Assembly (NCBI RefSeq): GCF_023701695.1
Contig: NZ_JAJOZC010000001.1
Location: 2,790,001-2,854,000 of the forward strand
Origin: Streptomyces sp. RKAG290
GTDB taxonomy: Bacteria; Actinomycetota; Actinomycetes; Streptomycetales; Streptomycetaceae
DNA length: 64,000 nt
Direction of reading: 5' to 3'
Numbering within the stretch: position 1 is the first letter of the stretch; the number at the start of each line of letters is the position of its first letter. The position numbers were made by a program, and so were the translations under genes. This document shows, piece after piece, positions 19,407 to 27,488 of this stretch. The notes beneath the pieces were generated by a model. It made no database searches. It was not told where the DNA came from and was given only the letters and a program-made list of their open reading frames with translations.

Positions 19407-20267
19407 ATGAGCATCGTCGTCACCGGAGCAACCGGAGAGCTCGGCCGTCTCGTCGTCGACCAGCTGCTGGCCACCGTGCCCGCGGACCGGATCGCCGCCG
19501 TCGTCCGCAACAAGGAGAAGGCGGCCGGCCTCGCCGCCCTCGGCGTCGAGCTGCGGATCGCCGACTACGACCGGCCGGAGACCCTGACCGACGCCTTCCG
19601 GCCCGGTGACCGGGTGCTGCTGATCTCCGGCAGCGAGGTCGGCAGCCGGGTGCGCCAGCACGGCGCGGTCATCGACGCGGCCAAGGCGGCGGGCGTGGCG
19701 CAGCTCGCGTACACCGGCATCCTGGGCGGACCCGACGCGGACTTCCGGCTGGCCGCCGAGCACAAGGTGACCGAGCAGCTGATCCTGGACTCCGGGCTGC
19801 CGTACACCTTCCTGCGCAACGGCTGGTACACCGAGAACTACACCGCGAACCTGGCACCCGTCCTGGCCCACGGCGCCGTCGTGGCCAACGCGGGCGAGGG
19901 CAGGGTCGCCTCCGCCGCCCGCGCCGACTACGCCGCCGCGGCAGCCGCCGTACTGACCGGCGAGGGCCACCTGGGCAAGACCTACGAGCTGAGCGGCGAC
20001 GTCGCCTGGTCGTTCGCCGAGTACGCCGCCGAGGTCGCCAGGGCCTCCGGCCAGGAGATCGTCCACAAGGACGTGCCGGCTGCGGTGCACCAGGAGATCC
20101 TGGTCGGCGCCGGCCTGCCCGAGGAGTTCGCGGCGATCCTGACGGACGTGGACGAGGGCATACGCCGCGGGCTGCTGGCCGGCACCGGCGGGGACCTGGC
20201 CCGGCTGATCGGCCGCCCGACGACCCCGCTCGCCGAGACCGTCGCGGCCGCGGTCGCCGCCCGGTAG
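19407..20267 (+). CDS. NmrA-family NAD(P)H:quinone oxidoreductase-like SDR protein
   Basis: A 286-residue atypical short-chain dehydrogenase. The nucleotide-binding loop is VTGATGELG at residues 5-13. The later ..LPYTFLRNGWYTENYT segment is characteristic of the NmrA/QOR2 (YtfG) branch, which reduces quinones with NADPH. The classic YxxxK pair is replaced by this branch's own pattern. GAGGAG lies 8-9 bases before the ATG. Its divergent partner is an HxlR regulator, which supports a quinone or disulfide stress function. Confidence 0.88.
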   Translation: MSIVVTGATGELGRLVVDQLLATVPADRIAAVVRNKEKAAGLAALGVELRIADYDRPETLTDAFRPGDRVLLISGSEVGSRVRQHGAVIDAAKAAGVAQLAYTGILGGPDADFRLAAEHKVTEQLILDSGLPYTFLRNGWYTENYTANLAPVLAHGAVVANAGEGRVASAARADYAAAAAAVLTGEGHLGKTYELSGDVAWSFAEYAAEVARASGQEIVHKDVPAAVHQEILVGAGLPEEFAAILTDVDEGIRRGLLAGTGGDLARLIGRPTTPLAETVAAAVAAR

Positions 20268-20409
20268 GCGCACCCGCTCGGGGCAGGGGTGCGCGGGGCC
20301 GCGGGCACGGTGTCATGACCGTCAGGCGATACAGGTATGACACCTGGCCCGGTCGGCGCTACCTTCGTCTGGCCGACGAAGCGTCGACGCACATCCGCCG
20401 GGAGGGCCC

Positions 20410-21411
20410 GTGAAGGGGACGAATGAACAGCGGGCCGGACTGCTGGCCGGCTTCGGCGCCTACGGGCTGTGGGGCCTGGTCCCGCTCTTCTGGCCGTTGC
20501 TGAAGCCGTCCGGCGCCGTGGAGATCCTCGCGCACCGCATGGCGTGGTCCCTCGTCGTCGTGGGCGTCGCGCTGCTGGCGCTGCGCCGCTGGTCCTGGAT
20601 CGGCGAGCTGCTCCGGCAACCGCGGAAGCTGGCGCTGATCACCGTCGCCGCGGTCGTGATCAGCGTCAACTGGGGCCTGTACATCTGGTCCGTCAACCAC
20701 GGCCACGTCGTCGAGGCGTCCCTCGGCTACTTCATCAATCCGCTGGTCACCATCGCGATGGGCGTCCTGCTGCTGGGCGAACGACTGCGCCCCGTGCAGT
20801 GGGTGGCGGTCGGCACCGGCGTCGCGTCGGTGCTCGTCCTGGCCATCGGCTACGGGCAACCGCCGTGGATCTCACTGGTCCTGGCGTTCTCGTTCGCGAC
20901 GTACGGCCTGATGAAGAAGAAGGTCAACATGGGCGGCCTGGAGTCGCTCGCGGCCGAGACCGCGGTGGTGTTCGTGCCCGCGCTCGGCTACCTGCTGTGG
21001 CTGGCCGCGCGGGGCGAGTCGACCTTCACCTCCGGGGGCGCCGGTCACGCGGCCCTGCTCGCCTCGACCGGGGTGGTCACGGCCGGTCCGCTGATCCTGT
21101 TCGGGGCCGCGGCGATCCGCGTACCGCTCTCCACGCTCGGACTGCTGCAGTATCTGGCGCCGGTCTTCCAGTTCATCCTCGGGATCGTGTACTTCCACGA
21201 GGCGATGCCGCCGGAGCGGTGGGCCGGTTTCGGCCTGGTCTGGCTGGCGCTGGCGCTGCTGACCTGGGACGCGCTGCGCACCTCGCGGCGCACCAGGATG
21301 CGGGCACTGGCCGCGCGACGGGCCGCGGCGCAACCGGCCCCGGCCGACGCGGAGGATTCCGCTTCCCCCGTCCGCCGCGACGGATCCGACGCCGTGACCC
21401 GGATCCCGTAA
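20410..21411 (+). CDS. rarD: RarD-type EamA family permease
   Basis: A 333-residue ten-helix transporter of the drug/metabolite superfamily. The opening GAYGLWGLVPLFWPLLKPSGAVEILAHRMAWSL is the RarD signature; the segments SVNWGLYIWSVNHGHVVEASLGYFINPL and STLGLLQYLAPVFQFILG also match. The last 45 residues are a soluble Arg/Ala/Pro tail. Start GTG 20410 with GGAGGG upstream. Substrate is unknown: E. coli RarD was first linked to chloramphenicol resistance, but the family mostly exports small metabolites. It stands alone, with an AT-rich stretch after it. Confidence 0.92.
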   Translation: MKGTNEQRAGLLAGFGAYGLWGLVPLFWPLLKPSGAVEILAHRMAWSLVVVGVALLALRRWSWIGELLRQPRKLALITVAAVVISVNWGLYIWSVNHGHVVEASLGYFINPLVTIAMGVLLLGERLRPVQWVAVGTGVASVLVLAIGYGQPPWISLVLAFSFATYGLMKKKVNMGGLESLAAETAVVFVPALGYLLWLAARGESTFTSGGAGHAALLASTGVVTAGPLILFGAAAIRVPLSTLGLLQYLAPVFQFILGIVYFHEAMPPERWAGFGLVWLALALLTWDALRTSRRTRMRALAARRAAAQPAPADAEDSASPVRRDGSDAVTRIP

Positions 21412-21434
21412 TAATTACCTAGTTGCTTTTTTAA

Positions 21435-21477
21435 CTCGGTTGCGTTTCCCTGGAGGTCCACGGAAACGGCAACCGAG
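21435..21477 (+). promoter_or_regulatory. Long near-perfect inverted repeat overlapping the ribosome site of the FAD monooxygenase gene
   Basis: CTCGGTTGCGTTTCC (21435-21449) pairs with the 3' arm 21462-21477 over 15 bp with one bulged G, around a 12-base loop. The arm's last bases run into GAGGAG, the ribosome site for the ATG at 21486. Immediately upstream, AGTT and AACT (21421-21436) flank a T run in an unusually AT-rich patch. It may be a regulator operator or an RNA hairpin that masks the ribosome site. Confidence 0.6.
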
Positions 21478-21485
21478 GAGTACGC

Positions 21486-23036
21486 ATGACCACGACCCCG
21501 ACCACCGTCCTGATCGTCGGTTCCGGGCCGACCGGCCTGACCCTGGCCATCGATCTCGCCCGGCGGGGCGTCGGCGTGCGGATCATCGACAAGTCCCCGC
21601 AGTTCCCGCGCAGCTCCCGGGCCAAGGGCCCCAACCAGCGCTCCCTGGAGGTCCTGGAGGACCTGGGCGTGGTCGGGGAGGTGCTGGCGGCCGGCTGCGC
21701 GCCGCTGCCGATGCGCAAGTACCGCGGCGGACTGCCGATCGCCGACGCCGACCCGTTCGCGGCGTCGCGCCCGACGCCGGACGCCCCCTACGACCGGCCC
21801 TGGATGATCGCGCAGTGGCGGCTGGAGGAGATCCTGCGCACCCGGCTCGCGGAGCACGGCGTCCGGGTCGAACTCGGCGCCGAACTCGTCGGGCTGGCCG
21901 AGGACGACGACACCGTGACGGCGGCCCTGGCCGGCGGCACGGAGATCCGGGCCCGGTACGTGGTGGGCTGCGACGGCGGACACAGCGCGGTGCGCAAGCT
22001 CCTCGGCATCCCCTTCGAGGGGAAGACGAACGAGGAGCAGATGATGGTCTGCGGCGACGTCGAGGCCGAGGGGCCGGACCGCGGCATCTGGCACCAGTGG
22101 TTCGACGAGGACGGCGCCGTGATGCTCTGCCCGATCCCCGGCACCCCGTCGGGCTGGTGGTTCCAGGCCGGCCCCGAGACCGACGCCGCCGGCACCCCCG
22201 TCCCCCCGTCCCTGGAGAGCTTCCGGCGGCTCTTCGCCAAGCACACCGGGCTGCCGGGCGAGCTGCTGTCGCGGGCCACCCTGCTCTCCACCTACCGGGT
22301 CAACGAGCGCATGGTGGACCGCTACCGGGTGGGCCGGGTGCTCCTGGCCGGTGACGCCGCGCACGTGCACTCCATCGCGGGCGGGCTCGGCATGAACACC
22401 GGCATCCAGGACGCGTTCAACCTGGGCTGGAAGCTCGCCCGGGTCGCCGCCGGCCGGGCGGCACCGGCCCTGCTCGACACGTACGAGGAGGAGCGGCTGC
22501 CGGTCGCCGCCCAGACCCTCGACATCACCGCGGAGCGGCTGCGGGCCACCCTGGAGGCGATCAAGAAGCCGGGCGGTGGGCTGGACTCGGCGATGACCCC
22601 GCAGACGGATGGCCCCGGACAGGGCTACCGCTGGAGTTCGCTGGCGCCCCTGGGCGGCACCGCCCGGCTGCGCGCGGGCGACCGCGCGCCGGACGCACCC
22701 TGCCGCGACGCGGTGACCGGCGCACCCCGCCGGCTGTTCGAGACCTTCGCCGGACCGCACTTCACCCTGCTCGGCTTCGGCGCGGGCACCGCACAGGCGC
22801 TGCGGGAGGCGGCCGCGGCGCACGGCGACGAGCTGCGGGCGTACGCGGTGGACGGGGACGCACCGCACGGCCTGGCCGACCAGGGCGGCAAGGCCCGTTC
22901 CGCGTACGGCATCGGGCCGGACGAGGACGTCCTGGTGCTGGTCCGCCCGGACAACCACGTGGGCCTGATCGCCCCGGGCGGCGACCGGCGGGCCGTCGGG
23001 GAGTACCTGCGGGGTGCGGCATTGGAGCGAGCTTGA
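21486..23036 (+). CDS. FAD-dependent aromatic-ring monooxygenase (PheA/TfdB family)
   Basis: A 516-residue class A flavoprotein hydroxylase. The FAD-binding GSGPTG is at residues 12-17. The second FAD/NADPH motif CDGGHSAVRKLLGI is near 160-175, and the GDAAHVHS ribose-binding motif begins at residue 289, followed by GLGMNTGIQDAFNLGWKL. The C-terminal thioredoxin-like domain typical of phenol hydroxylase-type enzymes occupies roughly 400-516. Such enzymes hydroxylate phenols or polyketide aromatics with NAD(P)H and O2. There is no biosynthetic cluster here, so a detoxifying or resistance role (for example the rifampicin monooxygenase-like branch) is as likely as catabolism. Expression seems specially controlled by the upstream inverted repeat. 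Confidence 0.9.
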   Translation: MTTTPTTVLIVGSGPTGLTLAIDLARRGVGVRIIDKSPQFPRSSRAKGPNQRSLEVLEDLGVVGEVLAAGCAPLPMRKYRGGLPIADADPFAASRPTPDAPYDRPWMIAQWRLEEILRTRLAEHGVRVELGAELVGLAEDDDTVTAALAGGTEIRARYVVGCDGGHSAVRKLLGIPFEGKTNEEQMMVCGDVEAEGPDRGIWHQWFDEDGAVMLCPIPGTPSGWWFQAGPETDAAGTPVPPSLESFRRLFAKHTGLPGELLSRATLLSTYRVNERMVDRYRVGRVLLAGDAAHVHSIAGGLGMNTGIQDAFNLGWKLARVAAGRAAPALLDTYEEERLPVAAQTLDITAERLRATLEAIKKPGGGLDSAMTPQTDGPGQGYRWSSLAPLGGTARLRAGDRAPDAPCRDAVTGAPRRLFETFAGPHFTLLGFGAGTAQALREAAAAHGDELRAYAVDGDAPHGLADQGGKARSAYGIGPDEDVLVLVRPDNHVGLIAPGGDRRAVGEYLRGAALERA

Positions 23037-23093
23037 GCGCGTCACAGTGGGTAATCCCCGCACTGACGCGCTGCTTATATTTTCCTCACACTT

Positions 23094-24551
23094 ATGACCC
23101 GACCCTTGCGCACGTCCGGGACCTCCCGCACCCTTCTGCGCACCGCGACCGCCACCGCAGCCCTGTCCGCACTGTCCGTACTCGCTTGCGGGTTCGCTCC
23201 CGTCGCGGGCGCGGACGACAGCGTGCAGACCGTCCATCAGGACGGGCTCGGCCCCGGCGGCCCCTGGCTCCGCCTCCAGGAAACGACCCCCGACCGGGAC
23301 CCGGGGGTCCACGAAGTCTCCCCGAAGCCCGACCCGGTCCATCTGAACGGCAGCCTGCACCTGGCCATCGCGGCCGGACAACAGGCCCAGGCCGCGCACT
23401 ACTTCCACCCGACCTGGACGCCGGATCCACTGCAGCCGCTCCTGGACGCGGGCGTCTCGTACTGGGCCTACACGGCGACGGAGGGCTCCAGCGTCACGAA
23501 CATCGGCGCCAATCTGCAACTCCCGGCGTCCTGCGGCGGCTTCACCACCCTGTCGTTCGAGCCGGGCAGCAACACGGATGTGCAGGGCGCGGCGCTGAAG
23601 CCGGACACCTGGCAGAAGTACCGGCTCACCGGCGACTCCGTGATGCGGACCTCGCGCGCGGCGGCGGGCATCCCGGCGGGCGGGGACGCCCCGCTGTCGC
23701 ACTTCGTCGCGGAGTGCGAGGGGGCGTACGGGGTGATCGCCAACATCGGCCGGCTCGGCGATGCGAACGGCACGCTCAACACCTACGTCGACAACATCAC
23801 CGCCAAGGGCATCGTCTGGGACTTCGCCGTCACCGGCCGGGCCTCGGCGGCGCTCACCGTCCCCGAGAAGATCGAGGCGGGTGCCGGCCCCCGTCCGGCC
23901 GACGCCTCCTACACCAACCCCTCGGACGGCCCCGAGTACCAGGGCATCGGCACGCATCTGACGCTCAAGGGGCCGGCCGGCCTGGGAGCGGACGACCTGA
24001 CCGTCGTGTCCGAAGGCTCCGAAGTCCCCCTGACCCAGCAGCCGGACGGATCGCTCACCGGCGAACTGCGGACCAACCTCCGGGCGGGAGGCAACCTGGA
24101 GCCCGGCGGGAAGGCAGGGGCCGCGTTCTCCCTGGCCGCCGCCGAGGGCGCGCCGGCCGGCCGGCTCGACGTGACGACCGAACTGACCGTCACCGTCGAC
24201 GGCACCGACGGCCCGGTCCGCACGGGCGTGCGCGCGACGGACCGCAGCCGGATCACCGCCGGCGACACGGGCCCCAGCCCCTCGCCCTCACCCACGCACA
24301 GCCACCACCCCAAGCCCACCCCGCCCGGACACGGCAACGGACACGGCAATGGGCACGGCAACTGGGGCGGCGGCCACGGCAACGGCGGCGCGCCCGTGCC
24401 GAACGGCCCGGTCGACGCCGGCGACGGCTCCACCGCGACCGGCTCCACCGGCCTGACCGGCAGTGGCCTGGCGGCCGGCGCGGCGGGTCTGCTGGCGGTG
24501 GCGGCCGCCGCGCTCGGCGGGCTCCGCACGGTGCGGCGCCGGCGCGGTTGA
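23094..24551 (+). CDS. Secreted, C-terminally membrane-anchored protein paired with a sortase
   Basis: A 485-residue exported protein. Residues 1-41 form a signal peptide with a twin basic start and a probable cleavage after VAGA. The body (about 42-400) resembles no enzyme I recognise; it has an early predicted globular region with two cysteines and a later beta-rich part. Residues about 405-440 are Ser/Pro then HGNGHGN-type Gly/His/Asn repeats, a flexible linker. The end has a hydrophobic helix followed by RTVRRRRG, the layout of a sortase sorting signal, but I see no LPxTG or LAxTG before the helix. Its stop overlaps the TTG start of the class F sortase, so the two are one unit. Confidence 0.85.
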   Translation: MTRPLRTSGTSRTLLRTATATAALSALSVLACGFAPVAGADDSVQTVHQDGLGPGGPWLRLQETTPDRDPGVHEVSPKPDPVHLNGSLHLAIAAGQQAQAAHYFHPTWTPDPLQPLLDAGVSYWAYTATEGSSVTNIGANLQLPASCGGFTTLSFEPGSNTDVQGAALKPDTWQKYRLTGDSVMRTSRAAAGIPAGGDAPLSHFVAECEGAYGVIANIGRLGDANGTLNTYVDNITAKGIVWDFAVTGRASAALTVPEKIEAGAGPRPADASYTNPSDGPEYQGIGTHLTLKGPAGLGADDLTVVSEGSEVPLTQQPDGSLTGELRTNLRAGGNLEPGGKAGAAFSLAAAEGAPAGRLDVTTELTVTVDGTDGPVRTGVRATDRSRITAGDTGPSPSPSPTHSHHPKPTPPGHGNGHGNGHGNWGGGHGNGGAPVPNGPVDAGDGSTATGSTGLTGSGLAAGAAGLLAVAAAALGGLRTVRRRRG

Positions 24552-25207
24552 GCTCCCGCACCGCGCGGGAACGCCCGCCCCGGCGGCTGTTCGCGCGCCT
24601 GACCGTGGCGGCCGGGCTGGTCCCGGCCGCCACGGCGGCGCTGGTCCTGGTCCTCGGCTCCCCCCTGGCCGAGCCCTTGGCCGAGCCCCGCACCGGCGCC
24701 GCCGCCCGCTCGGGCCCCGCGTCCACGGCGGCGGCCGCGCTCCCCGCCGCCCGCCCCGTCCGCATCGGCATCCCCGGACTCCGCGTGAGTGCGCCCCTGG
24801 TGGACCTGACGCTGGACAGCACGGGCAAGCTCGGCGTGCCCGACCCGGCGGAACGCAACCTGGCGGGCTGGTACCGGGACGGGGTGACACCCGGCTCCCC
24901 CGGCAACGCGATCGTGGTGGCCCACGTCGACACCCCCACCGGCCCGGCCGCCTTCGCCGGACTCGACACGCTGCGGCCCGGCGCCACCGTCGAGGTCCGC
25001 CGCGCGGACCGCAGGGTCGCGGTCTTCCGCGTCTACGCGATCGAGGAGTACGAGAAGAGCGACTTCCCCAGCACCCTCGTCTACGGCCCGACCAAGGACG
25101 CCCAGCTGCGCCTGCTCACCTGCGGCGGCGCCTACGACCGCAGCGCCGGCGGCTACCAGGCCAACGTGGTCGCCTTCGCCCGGCTGGCATCGGTGCGGGC
25201 GCAGTGA
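24548..25207 (+). CDS. Class F sortase
   Basis: A 219-residue transpeptidase that attaches or trims surface proteins. One N-terminal membrane anchor (about 15-37) precedes the sortase beta-barrel. The catalytic triad is visible as H126 in VVAHVDT, C192 in LLTCGG and R198 in YDRSAGG, the class E/F pattern. The TTG start at 24548-24550 overlaps the preceding gene's stop (TTGA), so it is translated by coupling; the large open frame upstream is shadow. The likely substrate is the anchored protein just upstream. Confidence 0.92.
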   Translation: MSSRTARERPPRRLFARLTVAAGLVPAATAALVLVLGSPLAEPLAEPRTGAAARSGPASTAAAALPAARPVRIGIPGLRVSAPLVDLTLDSTGKLGVPDPAERNLAGWYRDGVTPGSPGNAIVVAHVDTPTGPAAFAGLDTLRPGATVEVRRADRRVAVFRVYAIEEYEKSDFPSTLVYGPTKDAQLRLLTCGGAYDRSAGGYQANVVAFARLASVRAQ

Positions 25208-25215
25208 GAGTTCCG

Positions 25216-25251
25216 CCGCGCTCCGGGCCGGGATTCCGCCCCGGAGCGCGG
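25216..25251 (+). terminator. Hairpin terminator after the sortase gene
   Basis: CCGCGCTCCGGG (25216-25227) and CCCGGAGCGCGG (25240-25251) form a perfect 12-bp stem with a 12-base loop, starting 9 bases past the sortase stop. Confidence 0.75.
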
Positions 25252-25274
25252 TCCGCGTGGGAAGAATGGACACC

Positions 25275-25724
25275 ATGACCCTTGAGTGGAAAGTCGTCAT
25301 CGACGCCGCCGACCCGCACGCCCAGGCGGGCTTCTGGTCCGCGGCACTCGGCTACGAGATCGAGGACAACAGCGGCCTGGTCGAACGCCTCCTGAGGCTC
25401 GGAGCCGTACCGGAGGCGATCACGACGACCGCCCACGGCCGCCGGGCCTGGCTCGACCTGGCGGCGGTCCGGCACCCGGACGACCCGTACGACCAGGAGA
25501 GCGGGGCAGGGCACGGGCGGCGGCTGCTCTTCCAGCGCGTCCCCGAGCCCAAGACCGTGAAGAACCGCCTCCACCTCGACCTGCACGCCGGCCCGGACCG
25601 GCGCGACGCGGAGGTGGCCCGGCTGGAGGGCCTGGGCGCGAACGTGCTCCGCAAGGTCGAGGAGCCGGGCGGGACCTGGACCGTCCTCACCGACCCCGAG
25701 GGCAACGAGTTCTGCGTCTCGTAG
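25275..25724 (+). CDS. VOC/glyoxalase-fold protein
   Basis: A 149-residue vicinal-oxygen-chelate family protein with two beta-alpha-beta-beta-beta modules. Visible family features are ADPHAQAGFWSAALGYEI in the first module and RLHLDLHAGP, then TVLTDPEGNEFCVS, in the second. The last is the usual VOC ending with a conserved glutamate. Members range from glyoxalases to resistance proteins, and many small ones are uncharacterised; I cannot assign a substrate. I use ATG 25275 (MTLEWKVV) although GTG 25257 and ATG 25266 are in frame. It stands between terminator-like hairpins and is probably monocistronic. Confidence 0.85.
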   Translation: MTLEWKVVIDAADPHAQAGFWSAALGYEIEDNSGLVERLLRLGAVPEAITTTAHGRRAWLDLAAVRHPDDPYDQESGAGHGRRLLFQRVPEPKTVKNRLHLDLHAGPDRRDAEVARLEGLGANVLRKVEEPGGTWTVLTDPEGNEFCVS

Positions 25725-25846
25725 CCGGATCGGCCGGGGCGCTTCCTCCGGATATGCGCCCACCGGGCGGGCGTGCCCCGGCACACCGAACCGTCGCCGC
25801 AGGTCAGGGCCGCACGGCGGGAAACGTGGATCTCTAGGCTTGGCCC

Positions 25847-26656
25847 ATGGCCATCCCACCCGCATATGCCCTCGTCGCCACGGACCTGGACGGCACCCTG
25901 CTGCGCCGCGACTACACCGTGAGCCCCCGCTCCCGCGCCGCGCTCGGCCTCGCCGCCGCGGCCGGCGCCCGGCATCTGGTGGTCACCGGCCGGCCGGTGC
26001 CGGGCGTGCGGGACCTGCTCGCGGACCTGGGCTACCGGGGACTCGCGGTCTGCGGGCAGGGGACGCAGCTGTACGACGCCGGGGCGCGGCGGATGGTCGG
26101 TGCGGTCACGCTGGACCGGGAGCTCGCCGATGCCGCGCTCGGCAAGATAGAGGCGCAGGTGGGGCAGGTCTTCGCGGCCGTGGACCAGGACGGCGCCGAC
26201 GGCCGGACGCTGATCGAGCCGGGCTACCTGATGCCGCACCCCACGCTGCCGGCCCACCGGACGCGCCACCGCGACGAGTTGTGGGCCGCTCCGGTCATCA
26301 AGGTGCTGATCCGCCACCCGGACCTCGACGACGACGCGCTGGCCGCGGCCGCGCACGCGGCGGTCGGGGATCTGGCCACCGTCACGCTGTCCGGGCCCGG
26401 CACGGTGGAGCTCCAGCCGTACGGGGTGGACAAGGGCGCCGGGATCGCCCTGGCGGCCGAGCACCTGGGGCTGGACCCGGCGACCGCGATCGCCTTCGGG
26501 GACATGCCCAACGACCTGCCGATGTTCCGCAGTTGCGGATACGGGGTGGCGATGGCCAACGCCCATCCGCTCCTTCGGGCCGCCGCGGACGAGGTGACCC
26601 TGTCCCATGAGGAGGACGGGGTCGCGGTGGTCCTGGAGCGCGTCTTCGGCGGCTGA
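25847..26656 (+). CDS. HAD-superfamily Cof-type phosphatase
   Basis: A 269-residue haloacid-dehalogenase hydrolase of subfamily IIB (Cof). Motif I is DLDGT with nucleophile D13 and general acid D15. Motif II is the T in VVTGRP, motif III the lysine in GVDKGAGI, and motif IV is GDMPNDLPMF with D219. The C2 cap lies between about 85 and 190. These enzymes dephosphorylate sugar or cofactor phosphates in the cytoplasm. It converges on the TetR gene. Confidence 0.92.
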   Translation: MAIPPAYALVATDLDGTLLRRDYTVSPRSRAALGLAAAAGARHLVVTGRPVPGVRDLLADLGYRGLAVCGQGTQLYDAGARRMVGAVTLDRELADAALGKIEAQVGQVFAAVDQDGADGRTLIEPGYLMPHPTLPAHRTRHRDELWAAPVIKVLIRHPDLDDDALAAAAHAAVGDLATVTLSGPGTVELQPYGVDKGAGIALAAEHLGLDPATAIAFGDMPNDLPMFRSCGYGVAMANAHPLLRAAADEVTLSHEEDGVAVVLERVFGG

Positions 26657-26708
26657 CCGACGACAGCGCCCCCGCTTCCGTCGCGCCCGCGGGTGCCGGC
26701 GGTCAGCC
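26651..26708. terminator. Inverted repeat spanning both stop codons of converging genes
   Basis: GGCTGACCG (26651-26659) and CGGTCAGCC (26700-26708) are perfect inverted repeats containing the stop codons of the HAD and TetR genes, with a GC-rich 40-base interior. It could act as a shared terminator; the long loop makes it uncertain. Confidence 0.4.
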
Positions 26709-27293
26709 CTCCGCGGCACCCAGTGACCGCAGCACATGCCCGACCAGTTCGGCCACCGTCTCCGCGTCCTGCATCGGCTTGCGCAGGACGTGGCGGTAGT
26801 AGACCGGGCCGTAGAGCATCTCCACCGCCAGCCGCACGTTCGCGTCCGGCGGGATCTGGCCCTGTTCCTGGGCCCTGCGCAGCCGGGACACGGCGGCTTC
26901 GAAGCGGGGCTCGATCAGCTGGGTCCTGACCGTTTCGGCCAGTGCGTCGTCGTGGTGGATCTCGGAGAGTATGCCGGCGTACGCGGGGCCGAAGGGCGGC
27001 ACGGCCAGTACGTTCACCGCGCCGGTCACATGGGTGCGCAGGTCCGTGGCGATGTCGCCGGTGTCGGCGAACGGGGTGGCCAGGGTCAGCGCCTCCGTGA
27101 ACGCCTCCAGCAGCACCGCGCTCTTCGACGGCCACCAGCGGTAGATCGTCTTCTTGCTGACACCCGCCCGGGCCGCGATCGCCTCGACGGTGACCCGGCC
27201 GTACCCCTTCTCCGTGCACAGGTCGAGGGCGGCTTCCAGAGTCGCCCTGCGTGAGCTCTCGCTGCGACGCAGTGGACTCGGCGATGTGATCAT
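26703..27293 (-). CDS. TetR/AcrR-family regulator
   Basis: A 196-residue repressor. The N-terminal helix-turn-helix (about 15-60) reads TLEAALDLCTEKGYGRVTVEAIAARAGVSKKTIYRWWPSK, a good TetR fit. The C-terminal ligand domain resembles the TetR_C_11 group. It lies beside, and in line with, an ABC-2 exporter pair that ends 195 bases upstream, so that exporter is one candidate target. ATG start 27291-27293. A dyad upstream may be its operator. Confidence 0.92.
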   Translation of the reverse strand: MITSPSPLRRSESSRRATLEAALDLCTEKGYGRVTVEAIAARAGVSKKTIYRWWPSKSAVLLEAFTEALTLATPFADTGDIATDLRTHVTGAVNVLAVPPFGPAYAGILSEIHHDDALAETVRTQLIEPRFEAAVSRLRRAQEQGQIPPDANVRLAVEMLYGPVYYRHVLRKPMQDAETVAELVGHVLRSLGAAEG

Positions 27294-27324
27294 TCGGTGA
27301 GCATAGGGCTGATCGAGCCAATCT

Positions 27325-27356
27325 TTGTTGACAGTCCGTCGTCAGAAGTCGAACAA
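27325..27356. promoter_or_regulatory. Candidate TetR operator upstream of the tetR gene
   Basis: An interrupted dyad with ends TTGTT (27325-27329) and AACAA (27352-27356) and partial internal symmetry lies 32 bases upstream of the TetR start, in the least GC-rich part of the 195-base gap. Self-regulation is the usual TetR arrangement; this site is a guess from symmetry and position. Confidence 0.4.
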
Positions 27357-27488
27357 TGCTCTAGCGGAAACGGAACGTACCGTGTCGTGTCGTTCCTGTC
27401 ATCCGCCCGTTCGTGCCGTTCGTGCCGCGACGAGCCGATCGGGGGACGGCTCGCCCGGCCGACGGTACGGGTGCGGGCCGGTTCCGGA

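Noticed and set aside
21045..23957. 970-codon minus-strand open frame opposite the monooxygenase
   Set aside because: Shadow of a well-supported gene, with no family resemblance.
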